In this document: one piece after another, positions 1 to 12,166 of the stretch
Position numbering within the stretch: the stretch's first letter is position 1
Layout: each line of letters starts with the position of its first letter
Assembly (NCBI RefSeq): GCF_033807715.1
Contig: NC_084606.1
Coordinates: forward strand, 37,196,401 to 37,260,400
DNA length: 64,000 nt
Direction: 5' to 3'
Origin: Cololabis saira
Taxonomy: Eukaryota > Chordata > Actinopteri > Beloniformes > Belonidae
The notes under the pieces: model-generated
Databases searched by the model: none
What the model saw: the letters and a program-made list of their open reading frames with translations, nothing else
What the model was told of the DNA's origin: nothing
Program-made: the position numbers and the translations under genes

Positions 1-173
1 GGGTGCCTTCTGGCGGTGCTGGACCCCCCCGGGGAGGGGGAAACGGTGCGTGATTGTATGTCTGTGTCGGTGAGAATGCGGTATGGAAGGGTCCTGCCAT
101 GGAGGATTTGAGCCTCCATTGGCAGGACATCAAAAACTTAATAATTTATCAATATTATATTATACAAAGATGG

Positions 174-207
<34 letters not shown>

Positions 208-780
208 GTATAGTATATTATATTATTATTAGTATAGGTATCGGATAGGTGAATGGATGAATGAATGGGATGCCTGGGTCTGGGGCCCTCCGTTGTTGGG
301 CCTGCGCGGGTGTCGCCTTGTTGGGGGGTTCCCTCTCTCCGGGCCCGTCTCCGGTCCCCCCCGCTGCCTCTGCGGCGGGGCGCCCCTCTGGTCTTGGAGG
401 GCCACTTTCGTGGGGGACGGGTGCGCCTGCCCGCGTCGGCGGCCGGGGCTGCTCTGTCTCTCCGGGCAGGCTGGCCCCCTGCCGGGTGGGGGTCGTTGGC
501 CTGAAGGGTGAGGGCCTCCTGGCCACGTGTCCGGCCCGGGCCGGGTGGCCGGGGATTGCCTGGGTCACGGTCCGCCGCCTCGGGATCCCTGGCTGCTTCT
601 TTCCGCGCCGTGGGGGCGGGCCCCCTCGGCCGCCGCCGGGGGGGGGGGGGGGGGGCCTCGCAGGCGGTGGGTTGCCTCCCTCCTACTTCTCCCCTCTGTG
701 GGGTTGCCGGTGGCCTGGGTTTCCGGGCTCTTCCGTGTCGGCCTCTGGTCTCGCGGGTGGCGGGGTTGCTCCCCCCCCTC
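1..780. other. GC-rich non-coding stretch with ATT repeat and a hairpin
   Basis: Positions 92-127 form a near-perfect hairpin (stem TCCTGCCATGGAGG paired with CCTCCATTGGCAGGA). Positions 175-235 are an ATT/TTA-rich simple repeat. From 270 to 780 the sequence is GC-rich with G and C homopolymers. Open frames here run through low-complexity sequence on both strands and look non-coding. No gene is recognised. Confidence 0.5.
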
Positions 781-820
781 CCCCACTATAGATACACTTC
801 AGGTGGAGCTTTGTTTGGTT

Positions 821-822
<2 letters not shown>

Positions 823-862
<40 letters not shown>

Positions 863-885
863 ACATATAGTCATTTAGTCACATG

Positions 886-943
<58 letters not shown>

Positions 944-972
944 TGATCATATACATGCACACACACACACAT
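823..972. repeat. (AC)n microsatellites
   Basis: Two long AC tracts, 823-857 and 889-940, plus a short one to 971, separated by cacatgcatat-type sequence. They explain the histidine/threonine-rich open frames in this area. Confidence 0.95.
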
Positions 973-1204
973 AGACATACACACTGGCTTGTTCACCTGC
1001 ATGCTGGCTCTCTAGTTTTTGGGTTTAGGTAGCGGTATGCGGTAGCGGTAGCTTAGCTCAGACTGCAATCAGATCTCAAGATTTAGGTCGATTGCTGTTA
1101 CTGTTTTGGTTGGCTCCGTGCCGGTTTCGTGCTTTGTTTGTGGTTTTTTGTTGCAGATTTCCAGTCCTTGACGTGTGTCTCCGTGTGTTCCTGCTTCCTG
1201 GATT

Positions 1205-1446
1205 GGCAGTGGATGTCGTCACCCCCCAACCCCCCCCCCCTCCCCTCCAAAAAAAAAAACAAAAAACAAAAAAAAAAAACACTGGGTTTGTATGTGTATA
1301 TTTATGTATGTGTCCGCATGTGTGTGCGTATATATATGTATATATTAAATATAGTAATAATGCACATATATACACTTTTGGTTTCTACCGTCATGGTATC
1401 AATCAATAATATGTGTGCAGACAAGGTGAAAAAAAAAAAAAAAAAC
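1205..1446. repeat. Poly-C/poly-A low-complexity tracts
   Basis: A C-rich run (1219-1247) passes into A-rich runs (1248-1280), and a further A run lies at 1429-1445. Between them is a TATA/GTGT-rich segment. No coding content is supported. Sequence near 1395-1425 resembles 35685-35715 in reverse complement (ccttgtctgcacacatatt), so it is probably part of an interspersed repeat. Confidence 0.6.
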
Positions 1447-1499
1447 ATTCAAATAAAATATTTCTCCTTTTGCATGTGGAGATTAGCACCTTCCTTTCG

Positions 1500-1807
1500 A
1501 ACGTATTAAATACAGACGCAATCACAATCCCCGCAATAACTTTCAGGCTTGGTAAATCTCATTGCGGGTGGTAAATGGAGATATTTGCATTTTCCCCTCC
1601 CAGTATTCAGCGATTTCTGGCGCGTACGCCCCATATTGATTATTCATCAGGGCAAAAGTACTAAATGAATAGCGTGTGCTATTTTGCTCATTTGAGAGGC
1701 GCAATCCTCTTTGCACGCTGTTAGTAGATCAGCTGGCACATTGGTTTGCGGGTGCTGTCAAGTTTGCACACGTTTTTACGCACGCAAACCTTTAGTAAAT
1801 CAGGCCC
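1500..1807. mobile_element. Harbinger-like MITE end inserted in intron 6 of the left paralogue
   Basis: The right end reads ctttagtaaatcaggccc followed by TTA. In the right arm the same host position reads cacttaatgtaatac with no element, so the boundary at 1807/1808 is an insertion at a TTA/TAA target, the signature of PIF/Harbinger. The left end is not resolved; a related taaatctcattgcggg motif near 1540 may belong to it. Confidence 0.5.
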
Positions 1808-1823
1808 TTAGTGTAATACTTAC

Positions 1824-3327
1824 TTCAGGAAAGCATTGAGCTCTGTGTTTTCTTGGTTTTGGAGTCTCAAATTGACACGTCCCATTATCTGCCTAACATC
1901 AGACAGTATCTTTGCTTCTGTCATCATAAAAGTTACACAAAAAAAATATTAGGGAATCATGAATAATGAAATTGATGAAAATTTGTAATTATTGTACCGG
2001 GCTCATCCTGTGACCTTTCAATGACAGAGTTTACTCTACATTTATGCTCTATATCACGTGTGGGGTTGATGTTTGTGATGAAATACCTGATCTAGATTCA
2101 GTCTTACGCAGCCGTTTAGATGGCGTTTCCAACTTACTGGACTCTCCCTGAACATCCAGCTTTCTCTTTCCTTGTCATATTTATTTGAAAGAAGAAAGAA
2201 ATGTTTTGGTTTATTTTTAATTTTTGATAACAGAGAATAAATAGGATCTAATTTAAAATGCTGAGTGTCTCACCGATGTCAGCTGTGGATGTTGCAGCCT
2301 GAGGACAAACAAAAATAAAGCTTGTTGAACAGCATTGAGCCATTAACTGGAAATAAACACGATACCAAAGCTTTTTTTTTTTTTTTACATATAAAAAAAA
2401 GGCTTTGGGAGCTTGAGTTAGGAAAACAACAGATGACGTTCAACATCTTTGTCTGTCATCAACCATGATCCCATGAGAAGGTTTAGTGTCATAAAATGTA
2501 ATGTTTAGGCATCCTAAATCATTCAATACCTATAACCTCGGAACAAGATACATTTATAATCACAAATCATATAATATACATTTTATTACTGTAAAAATAT
2601 GTTTAACTTACTTGAGTAGAAAAGTCAACAGTATCTTCAACTGGGTTTGGTTCTTCCTAGGGGGGGAGAAATATTGGAAATTGACTTGATTATTATTATT
2701 AAACCACTGTGTATCACCAAAAAGTTTATTCCCAAATGTTTAGAGTAAAAATGTGCATCATATAGTCCCAGTTCTGGACATTACCTTCAGCTGTTTCAGT
2801 CTCTTCATGAACCTTGCTCGAGGTCCAACTTTGTTGATCAGTTCTTTAATGTGACCATCCTCCAGGCAATAAAGACTTTCCCAGTCAATGTTTTCATCTG
2901 TAAATAACACATATTTTTAATCTTTGCCATGAAGAAATATTTTTGAAGTTGCTGCCTGAATCCATTTTTATACATTTATGGCAGTTTTTGAAATTGATGA
3001 GAAGTTTGGTTGTTCTTTAAATACCAACTAGTGTCGTGCAACTGGGCGCATCATCTGGATGTACTTTTCATATATTTTATATTATTGCACACAAGAACAA
3101 GCAGGAATCTGTTGGAACTGATCTGGAAAAACAAGGAAACTACAAACTGTCCATCCTTTCTTCAGTTTGTTTTGTGTGGTTAGCAATTCATATCACTATT
3201 GTTCAACATATTTTCCATTATTAATAATGTGCTTTAACAGTTTACCTTTAAATGTTTGAATCCACTCGCTTAGACCCCACTCTCTTAGTTTATCACAAAC
3301 AAAGTCATCCATGACCAAGAGCATACA
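1824..3327 (-). CDS. nuggc-like: Minus-strand SAM/SLIP-GC-like paralogue, exons 1-6 (partial, runs toward left edge)
   Basis: Mirror image of exons 1-6 of the plus-strand gene. Exons: 3246-3327 (ATG at 3322-3324), 2785-2897, 2612-2656, 2274-2298, 2087-2170, 1824-1917. A non-coding first exon appears to start its donor at 3452. All splice sites are GT-AG, including the exon-4 donor that is broken in the other copy, and all exons are open. The SAM half reads DENIDWESLYCL and ends FMKRLKQLK. The basic NLS-like exon is unchanged at protein level. No GTPase exon is seen between position 1 and 1808. The equivalent intron in the other copy is 13.8 kb, so the GTPase part may lie outside the window. 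The copy could be a full gene, a SAM-only gene or a truncated duplicate; the window cannot decide. Confidence 0.68.
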
Positions 3328-3496
3328 CTGAAAAATTAATCACAATGTTACTTTTATATTCATGTCTGCTCTAAGGTACAGATTTGTCTGGCACAAGCAA
3401 TACAGATGAATATTTTTTAAATCTGATTAAAACACATTTTAAAACAGCTTACCTTTTACAGGAGTTATGGAAACAAAAGCAGACTCTTCAGATTCT

Positions 3497-3700
3497 GTAT
3501 TGTGGTATCTCCATATAAGTATTATGACTAAATAAGTAATAGTGAGACTGGGCTGCTGAACGAGAACCAAGAGCCCAACCGGTTTTAATAACCTCATAAT
3601 CAACTGCCACCAACACCCAGATTCCTGCCACCACAGAACATCCCATGATAGCCACCTGACAGGTCAGACCTATTATGAAAGCACAGCAGAGATCCAGAAC
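3497..3700 (-). other. Possible hydrophobic-segment exon remnant (also at 22693-22812 on plus strand)
   Basis: Both arms keep an open stretch encoding a hydrophobic helix-like run (VKYVLDLCCAFIIGL, then a second hydrophobic half around GIWVLVAVDYE). In the right arm it is preceded by an acceptor-like attacag and followed by GTGAGA; in the left arm the donor-like site is GTTATT. It could be an exon of an unrelated membrane protein captured in the duplication, or chance. I do not recognise the family. Confidence 0.25.
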
Positions 3701-4708
3701 ATATTTGACTGTAATTTTAATGTGGATCAATTTTGGTTGTATTTACTCACTACTTTGCAACTGTTGAACCATATGGAAGTTGGTAATCTGTGCACATGCA
3801 ATACCGACACGCAGGAAATGCAGCCTCTTTATCCAGAAATAAAGCAGACATGAAAAGACTTGTTGAACAATGGTGGCGTTAAATCACAATATATAGTACA
3901 GTATATGCTGTATGGATAAAAAAGCTGGGAATTTTTGTCTCTCTTACAATAAACAGGTCTATACAAAGTGAACAATGTATATGTTTTTCATTGAACAACA
4001 GGACACATGCAGTTATCTGCTGCAATTCTGAAATGAGAGAAACACAGGAAAACACACAACGGGCACACCTGCCTGTGCCCTGTGGGGTGAGTATGTAGTG
4101 AGTGAGCAGGTGTGTAAGTCTGTGTAACTGTGTGTTTGCACAGTGAAAACAAGGTTTTACCTGAACTGCAACTAAAAAAAAACAAGTTTTGGGTCTTTTA
4201 AACCAGGTAGCCAACATTCAAAAACATACAAAGTTTATATACACTTAAACTATCCTCTCAACACCGTTATGTAGATTTTATATTTCCAGCATTATGAGTG
4301 ACAATTCAGACACTTAGTAAGAGAAATGCAAAGGAGAACTTTAGATTCAAAGACGTGTATTAAAGATTTCTTTGAGAAAGTTGTGAAACAAAGGTACATT
4401 TGTAATTGAGATCCCGGCATGGTGCATCCAAGTGAGCGCCGCGGCATTCGTGGCGCTCGAACCTGGAGACTGTGTTGGGGGGGCTGATAAGAGGGGGAGC
4501 CGGGGAAGGCGTTGAAACGAGGGAGGTGTGGTTATCAACAATGTGTGTGTGTGAGCGGTAACACTCTTCAATGTCCTGTAAAAATGCAAATGTCAGTCTT
4601 CCTCTTGGGAAAAAAATGTTGGATATACATTCATAGGAGGTTAAAATCAACTAGAGGTTTGTGAGCAAAATACAAACAGCAGGGTGTAGGAAGGACTCAA
4701 GCTCACAG

Positions 4709-7104
4709 GAACGTTTTGAGTTGTCGTTTTTAGAAAGCATAAACCTGCTCCAGTGATTTTTCAACCAAGCTAAGCTGAAGGGTTATGTTTCTTTAAGGGT
4801 CTTCACACAGTTCTCTTTCTTTGACAGTCTGAGGAAAAAGGGAGAATTAAGGAAAACTCATAAATAATTTGAAGAAATCAGTGTGAATGCTCATGCTCAG
4901 CTTGGAGCCGTGCAGGACCACCATCGACCAGGGCACCAAGAAGCGGACACCCCATAACTGCCACCACCAACATCAGGCATCACGAAGTGAGAATCCAACA
5001 AGCCAAACGGACCCCACAGCACACCCACCAGGTACGAGGGCATGACGTCTGTGCAACTATTTTTCAACTACGGGAATTCATTTGCGCAACACACCGGTAA
5101 AAACACATGGTGCTTTGTACTCAAAGTTACTGGAATATAATCCGTAACCAGTAGGAACTTTAACAGAGAAACCTAATGACTAATGGCAGAAATCCAAGTT
5201 AAATAATTTCTTTGGAAAGTCATCCATTGCTTGTTTCAAACGTTTCAAACGTTATCAAGATTAATGTCATTTTAAATGTATATCCCATCATCAGTCATAA
5301 TAATGAATTTAGTTTCCTCATCAATAAAGATAGTTGTGGTGTTTAACGTTAATGCATTTCGTTAGAACTTGATCCAGGTATTCATTCATTGTTATGTTCA
5401 CTTATGCAGGAACATAACAATATTTCTGCTTCTTAACCATAAGAATGAAACAAAACCAGACACACTTGTATTAGTTTTTTTGTTGCAGCTGCACCCATCC
5501 ACTCTGCAGTAGCTTCCTTTTCCTTTTGCTCTCTCTCACCTGGTTCCACCTGTCCAACCACCAGATTGTGCAGCAGTGGATAATCTGTGGTGCCTGTTAT
5601 ACAAAGGAAATCATAACTAGGTGTTACGTCCCAATTTTTGCCCGTCTGCTCATATTGGAACCATTGTTTTTGCTTGCGTCTTCATTTTTCTTTTCTAGTA
5701 ACTGCTGCTGTCCTCCCTGCTGATTTCTCCCCTCCCTCACCACCTGTCCATCTTTGTACTAGGGAGGTTCTTGCGAAACAGGGGGTGTTTCCTTTATCTG
5801 TCCAGTGAAAGACTGAATTTCAAAATCGCCCTTTGGGTCATTTTGCACAATTGCAATATGGGCCACTACTAGCATGCCCATAAGGATTTCAGTAACAATA
5901 GTGGCCACCCCGCTCCCAGCCCCCCGGTCAGGAAACAGCTCCGCAGGGTCGTCTGTGCAACTATTTTTTAAATAAGGGTATTAATTTGCGCACTGCTTGT
6001 ATAAAAACACATGGTGTAACTGTAAAATTGCTCATTGATTTAATGAGAGACTCAAACTGTTGAAGGTTTGTACAGCACTGTGAATAGGCCCGGACTGGGA
6101 TACGAAGTCTATCCGGGGGGGCATACACTCACTCAGGCCACCCTACTCAAATACTGCACACATATGCTCACAGTTGTGTGCAGGTGCTGCACAAAACCAC
6201 AAATCCATGCACACACATAAGTGCAAGTAATCACCAAAAGCTCATTATTCTGTACCCAATTTAAATTTAAACGCCACTAGAAAAAACTATAAGCCACCAG
6301 TCCAGTGCTTCTCTCCCCCACTCATCAAAAGTTTCAATGCAACAGTCACAGCAGGATTCAACAACTGTATTATTTTGTCTGTAACTCATTTCAATGCCAG
6401 ATTACTATAGTAAATTGCAGCTGATATTTAGCTGCTTCTGATACAAAAAGTAAATAAAAATAAACAATTTGTTTGGCTTTTGGTCTATAAAATGGTGAAA
6501 AACTTTGAAGAGGTTGACCACTCTTCCCCAAAGCTCAAGAAGACATCATTTAATTTCTTTTTCAGTTCAAACCAACAGTCCAATCCCAAGATATTCAATT
6601 TACTGTCATAGACTACAGAAACCAGAAAATATTTATATTTAGGAAGCAGCAATCTGAGAATTCTTAAAAATAAAAGACTCAAAAAGATGAATCGACCAAC
6701 TTGTTTTTCTACTATAGACTCCCTTTTACCTGTACGCTCTTCTGAGCAGGCTGAGATGACCCTGATATAAGGAGAAAGAGTGTAATCATTACATCAAGAA
6801 AAACTAACAGTAGGACTGTTGCCAAATATATGTATTATTTTTATGTTGAACTGTTTAAGTGTCATAGGCTCCTGTAGCCAACATGTTACACATTCTTTAA
6901 TCATTCTTGAAACAATTACTTACTCTGTAATTGCTGCCAGTTCATAAATATAATTACTGGACTGTCGTCCAGTTTATCTTTGGAATTACATATGGATTTG
7001 TGAACGTAAACCTCAAATGTCAAACGCATTTGCAAAACCAGACAAGCACACTGATAAACTGATCAAACCTTTGAACACCTTTGAGCTGACAATGGGCCGA
7101 CAAT

Positions 7105-7189
<85 letters not shown>

Positions 7190-7397
7190 TTATTTTATTT
7201 TTTTTTCACACTGAACTGGACCGTTTTTGCACTTATTTCTTCAAATGATTTAAGAGTTTTCCTTAATTCTCCCTTTTTCCTCAGACTGTCAAAGAAAGAG
7301 AAGACCCTTAACATAAAACATAACCCTTCAGCTTAACTTGGTTGAAAAATCACTGGAGCACGTTTATGCTTTCTAAAAACGAAAGCTCAAAACGCTC
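4709..7397. repeat. Inverted repeat pair flanking 2.35 kb
   Basis: 4709-4880 and 7230-7397 are reverse complements over about 170 bp with scattered mismatches. Shared words include agaaagcataaac/gtttatgctttct and gggagaattaagg/ccttaattctccc. No target-site duplication or transposase is visible between the arms. Confidence 0.7.
7107..7185. repeat. (TA)n microsatellite
   Basis: About 39 uninterrupted TA units followed by a T-rich run. Confidence 0.97.
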
Positions 7398-8455
7398 TGA
7401 TCTGTCAGGACGACGTGGGATCAAGCAGCCGCCTGAAACTGTCGACAAACCGTCCCGATTTCAGGGAAAAGACCAATAGGAAATTGGTCCTGCGCCGATC
7501 GGAGGTCCGGTGACGGGTCCACGTCGAGCCAGGAGGGGCACCTGAGACTGGTAAGAGAAACTCCTCTCGATAAATACCTGGGGTATTAAATGTGTTAAAA
7601 TATTTTATGGTGAAATACGAGGGTCTGGGACCCACTGTAAAGTCAGGGACTTTAATAGATGCTAGCCTGGGGTTAGGGGTCTGGGACCCACTGTAAAGTC
7701 AGGGACTCTAAAGTAATGTTATGTGAAAAACGAGAGGATGTTTCTATTGGAATGGTTTTATGTCTAATGTTTGTTTTAGTCTAATGTTTTTGTCTAATGT
7801 TCATGATTGAAACTGTTTATTGACAATGTTGCGGCTTCCAAAATTATGAAGTAAAGTTTCGATTGTTCACTAAATTAATCAGCGCTAAAACCAAACTGTC
7901 AAAACGAAACTTATGAGCTGAAAGAAACTTAAGAAAGTTAAAAAGATCGCTAAAATAACAAATACGTGGTTAAACTAAAACTTATTGCGAACCTAAAATA
8001 ATTTCCAAAAGACTCTTAGTCGACGTGACGTCCCTAAAAATAGGTAAAAAAAGATTGTGGAAAAATATTGTGCAAAATAATATACGGAACTTAAAAGATC
8101 CAAAATAAAGTAATTTAAAGGAGCTTGAGGCAGGATTGAGGCAGGATTTATGAAGAAAATCCGTATACATTTTAAGTTTTTAAGTTTTCTAGTAATGATT
8201 GGGTAACGTATTGCGTCACGCATCGCGTCACTTCCTGGTGTTTGCGGTCTGTGCTGCTGCCGTCTCACGGCGTTTGCAGGCTCAGATCTCTCCCGACTTT
8301 TTATCTAAAACTTAGACTGTTTTCTGGTAAAATAGCACTATATCTGGTACATTACTGTCTTTATTTCAACACTCGCTCATTTTCTCTTCCGTAACTTTCA
8401 CTGTCACCAATCACCGATACATTTTCTGTCCGTTAGCCTCCGTTAGCATTTTAGC

Positions 8456-9310
8456 ATGGCCGCTCCGGCTCCCACCGCTTCACCTCTTTCCTGCTCAGTG
8501 TGTGAAATGTTTAGTTATTCCTCTGCCTCCTTTAGTGAAGACGGTAAGTGCTTAAAGTGTAGCTTATTTGCAGGGCTGGAGGCGAGGCTCAGTCAGTTAG
8601 AGGTCCGGTTTGGCCAACTAGACCATAGTCCGATAGAATCCTCTGCGGACCGGCCCGTAGCAGCTGAGCGTAACCGCTCCCCTGCAGCTCCCCGGCAGCC
8701 GGCCAGGCAGGGCAGCTGGGTGACGGTTCGGAGGAAGGGTAGTCTTAAAGGGCTCACAGAACACCACCACCCGCTTCATGTGTCTAACCGTTTTTCCCCA
8801 CTCAGCGACACATCTGTTGAGAAACCGACCCTGGTGATTGGAGACTCTATTGTGAGACATGTGAAGCCGACTCCAGAGACCTTAGTTAGGTGTATCCCGG
8901 GGGCCAGAGCGGGCGACATAGAAGCAAATTTGAAGCTACTGGCAAAGGGTAATCGTAAATATGGTAAAGTTATCATCAATGTCGGAGCTAATGACTCCCG
9001 TCTTCGCCAGTCAGAAGTAACCAGAATGAATATTGTCTCGGTGTGTAACTACGCCAAAACCATGTCGGACTCCGTAGGTTTTTCTGGCCCCCTCCCCAAT
9101 CTGACCAGCGATGACATGTTTAGTCGCATGCTCTCGCTCCGCCGCTGGTTGTCTCAGTGGTGTTCAGAAAACGATGTGGACTTTATTGACAACTGGGAGA
9201 CATTCTGGGGAAAGCCCGGTCTGATTAGAAGGGACGGCATTCATCCCACCCGGGATGGTGCAGCTCTTATGTCTAGAAATCTGGCCAATGTTATTAGACA
9301 CTCCCCCTGA
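8456..9310 (+). CDS. L2 ORF1 with SGNH/esterase domain
   Basis: 284 residues, intact. Residues 13-35 hold two CxxC pairs (CSVC, CLKC), a small zinc-binding or PHD-like unit as in CR1/L2 ORF1 proteins. Residues 41-55 have heptad-like leucines. An SGNH hydrolase fold follows, with GDS at about 129-131 ([12 protein letters not shown]), the block with Asn (NVGANDSRL, about 175-183) and DGIHP near the end (Asp about 260, His about 263). All catalytic blocks are present. In L2/CR1 elements this protein is thought to bind RNA and lipid or ester substrates; its role in retrotransposition is unsettled. It is followed 21 bases later by the first ATG of ORF2. Confidence 0.85.
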   Translation: MAAPAPTASPLSCSVCEMFSYSSASFSEDGKCLKCSLFAGLEARLSQLEVRFGQLDHSPIESSADRPVAAERNRSPAAPRQPARQGSWVTVRRKGSLKGLTEHHHPLHVSNRFSPLSDTSVEKPTLVIGDSIVRHVKPTPETLVRCIPGARAGDIEANLKLLAKGNRKYGKVIINVGANDSRLRQSEVTRMNIVSVCNYAKTMSDSVGFSGPLPNLTSDDMFSRMLSLRRWLSQWCSENDVDFIDNWETFWGKPGLIRRDGIHPTRDGAALMSRNLANVIRHSP

Positions 9311-9331
9311 CAATGCAGGGTCCAGGCCAGG

Positions 9332-10741
9332 ATGCAGAGCTGTAGTTTAACACACTTCTCTGCTGCTTCTCAAGGACCAACGCCTGCCAACAAAACTGTA
9401 GGATTGCATTATGTAATTAGCGACTCTAAAACTGTAGGATTACATGATATTGGCGACTCTGGCCAGGTGCCTAGCAAAATAGAAGTGGTTGCAGTTCCCC
9501 GCCCTCCAAAAGTTCACCAGGTGCAGCGTTATAGAGGCGTTAACCAAGATAACCTTGTAAAAATTAAAACCAATGTACATTTGGTACCAATTACAGACCG
9601 AAAAATTAGATGCGGACTACTAAATATACGATCATTAAGCTCTAAGTCTCTGTTAGTAAATGATATAATTACAGAGAGCAGGAGTGATATTTTCTGCTTA
9701 ACAGAAACATGGTTACAGGAGGAAGAGTATGTTAGTTTGAATGAATCAACTCCGCCCGGCTACTTTAATCATCACATTCCTAGAAGCACGGGCCGAGGCG
9801 GAGGAGTCGCAGCAATTTATAACTCCGGTCTCCAAACAAAAATTGAACCTAAGTGCAACTATAATACATTTGAAAGCCTCATGCTTGGTCTGAAATTTCC
9901 GACCCGGAAATCAGAGAAGCCAGTTGTGTTAGTGGTAGTGTACCGGCCCCCTGCTGGTGCGTATCTGGAGTTTTTGTCTGAATTTTCAGATTTCCTTTCT
10001 GGATTATTGATCAGCACAGATAAATTCATCATAGTGGGTGATTTTAACATTCATATGGATGTTGAAAGCGATAATCTTAAATTAGCCTTCGATTCTCTTC
10101 TGGAATCAATGGGTATCTCACAAAAAGTGGATAAACCGACGCACTGTTTTAATCATACTCTCGATCTCGTTCTCACCTACGGTGTTGAAACTGATGGTCT
10201 GTTGGTGTCACCTGTAAACTCCCTTTTATCCGACCATTACTTAATAACGTTTGAATTTAATTTTGTTGATGTTGAAGTGCAAAATAGGAGGTATTATTTT
10301 AGCAGATGTTTGTCTGATGAAGTTATTGTTAAATTTAGGGAGGCCATTGCTTATCTTACGACAGTGCGAAATAGTGATGTAGTCGAGGCCAGTGACCTGG
10401 GTTCTACCTCTGCAGATGTTGATTTCCTTGCTAGTAACACTGCTGATTTGTTGCATTCAGCTTTAGATGAAGTTGCTCCTTTGAAAAGGAGGGTTTCTAG
10501 CCACAGGAGCTTAACTCCCTGGTATAATTCAGATATCCGCATGTTGAAACAAAACGTGCGTAAAATGGAAAGGAAGTGGTACTCTTGTAGGTCTGTAGAC
10601 TCTCATCGTGAATGGAAAGATATTCTAATAGTATATAAAAAAGCCATTCGCAAAGCCAGAACAGCTTATTATTCAACGTTGATAGAGGAACTAAAACAGA
10701 GGTTATCATTCTTGGTCCAGAGCATTTTAGGAAGGGATTAG
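9332..10741 (+). pseudogene. L2 ORF2 N-terminal part: AP endonuclease, then deletion junction
   Basis: 469 residues. The endonuclease motifs are visible: LLNIRSL near residue 95, TETWL, RGGGVA, VVYRPP, VGDFNIH and SDHYLI. After residue about 455 (EELKQ, near 10699) the frame continues for a few out-of-frame codons to a stop. The next base run, read in another frame, gives [10 protein letters not shown], which in L2 elements lies downstream of the YADD catalytic core. Reverse-transcriptase motifs are absent, so an internal deletion of several hundred codons has joined the endonuclease to the RT C-terminus with a frame change. Confidence 0.85.
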
Positions 10742-11382
10742 ATGGTGTTGCGATGGCTTCCAGTGCAACTGTGAGAAATCTTGGTGTTATTTTCGATCAG
10801 GATTTGTCGTTTAAACCATATGTCAATCAGGTTTGTAAAATAGCCTTTTTCCATCGTAATATTGCAAAGATTAGGAAAATCCTCTCACAGAGTGATGCAG
10901 AAAAACTAGTTCATGCGTTTGTATCTTCTAGATTAGATTACTGTAATGTGTTGTTAGCAGGATGTCCAAGTAATTTGCTGAATAGGCTCCAGCTGATCCA
11001 AAATGCAGCAGCACGAGTACTGACAGGAATTAGCAGGAGAGACCACGTCTCTCCAGTGTTAGCGTCGCTCCATTGGTTACCCGTAAAATTCAGAATCCAA
11101 TTTAAAATTTTATTACTTGCGTATAAAGCCCAAAACGGCTTAGCTCCGCATTATTTGCAAGACCTGATAGTGCCTTATGTTCCTGTCAGAGCTCTCCGTT
11201 CTCAGAGTGCAGGTTTACTCGTAGTTCCTAGAGTATCTAAATGTAGATTTGGAGGGCGGGCGTTCTGCTATCAGGCACCACTACTATGGAACCAACTTCC
11301 AATCTGGGTTAAGGGGGCTGACACCACCTCCACCTTTAAAACTAAACTTAAAACATTTCTGTTTAGTAAAGCCTATAGTTAG
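10700..11382 (+). pseudogene. L2 ORF2 C-terminal region (post-catalytic RT/connection domain)
   Basis: The open frame contains NLGVIFDQDLSF, FVSSRLDYCNVLL, RLQLIQNAAARVL, ASLHWLPVKFRI and ILLLAYKAQNGLAP, the standard C-terminal block of CR1/L2 reverse transcriptases. The frame opens just after the deletion junction at about 10700; the first ATG at 10753 is not a real start. The stop at 11382 leads into the 3' UTR. Confidence 0.85.
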
Positions 11383-12166
11383 TGTTTAGTAAACCTCTAG
11401 CTGGTGTTGGTAAATCTCTAGGTAGTGTAAACTTTAGTGTGTCAGAGTCGCTCCTGTGGTTTCTTGTGCTGGCCCCCCCTTCTCCTCCCTTTTCTCTCTT
11501 TTGTCCATGTTGCAGCATCCTTTGCCGGACACCGGAACCTGCAGGTGGTCGTGGGTGGCTTGTAGCTTGCATTACGGAGCACAAGTCTTTCCCCGACCCT
11601 GCACCCCAACCTGGGACTTGCTGATTGGGCCGGAGCTTCGGGAGCTGCGTGCTGGCCTGCGGTCCCCACCCCTGGTCATCCCGTTGCTGGCCCCCCCTTC
11701 TCCTCCCTTTTCTCTCTTTTGTCCTGCAGGTGGTCGTGGGTGGCTTGTAGCTTGCATTACGGAGCACAAGTCTTTTCCTGACCCTGCACCCCAACCTGGG
11801 ACTTGCTGATTGGGCCGGAGTTTCGGGAGCTGCGTGCTGGCCTGCGGTCCCCACCCCCGGTCATCCCGTTGCTGCTTCCACCTGCCTGCTGTGCTGTTGC
11901 CGTCCCTGACCCACCAGTCTGGCCCTCGGCAGGAGGGTCCCCCCTGATGAGCCTGGTCCTGCTCAAGGTTTCTTCCCTCCTAAAGGGGAGTTTTTCCTTG
12001 CCACTGTTTGGCTTAAGGTTTTTCTCCCACTAGGGGAGTTTTTACATGCCATTGTTTATGTAATAACTGCTCGGGGGTCATGTTCTGGGTATGGGTCTCT
12101 GTAAAGCGTCTAGAGACAACTCTGTTGTATTAGACGCTATATAAATAAAATTGAATTGAATTGAAT

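Larger units (their letters stand above)
1808..4360 (-). repeat. Left arm of the large inverted duplication
   Basis: The reverse complement of this segment aligns over nearly its full length with 20449-24672 plus 40429-40818. Exons, introns and upstream sequence all match. The match ends on the outer side at a TTA next to a MITE end (1807) and on the inner side at about 4360. The right arm carries additional insertions: a Harbinger element at 20495-21978, about 360 bp at roughly 22975-23347, and the Penelope array at 24673-40428. The arms are some 16 kb apart. Confidence 0.85.
4361..8200. other. Intergenic region between left arm and L2, without a recognised gene
   Basis: Contains a foldback pair (4709-4880 against 7230-7397), a direct repeat of about 75 bp (5044-5115 and 5948-6022), a TA microsatellite (7107-7185) and a 56 bp spaced tandem repeat (gggtctgggacccactgtaa at 7621 and 7677). 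The longest open frames are under 90 codons and show no family resemblance. The 7390-7760 stretch looks like a retroelement leader, with a donor-like ctggtaagag at 7547, but this is a guess. Confidence 0.5.
8200..12166 (+). mobile_element. L2-type (CR1/L2 lineage) LINE with esterase ORF1, internally deleted ORF2
   Basis: Order: a 5' leader of about 250 bp, an ORF1 with a zinc-binding-like pair and SGNH esterase domain, an ORF2 with AP-type endonuclease, a deletion removing the catalytic reverse transcriptase, the conserved RT C-terminal region, and a 3' UTR. The 3' UTR carries a duplicated block of about 220 bp (11468-11690 and 11690-11875). It ends in a stem-loop (gcgtcta ... tagacgc at 12106-12136), then tataaataaaattgaattgaattgaatt, a typical fish L2 tail. 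The 5' limit is approximate. The copy cannot supply its own reverse transcriptase, so it is non-autonomous. Confidence 0.85.

Noticed and set aside
257..870. Several overlapping open frames of 70-176 codons on both strands
   Set aside because: They run through GC-rich low-complexity sequence and AC repeats, overlap in many frames and contain only Gly/Pro/Arg-rich strings.
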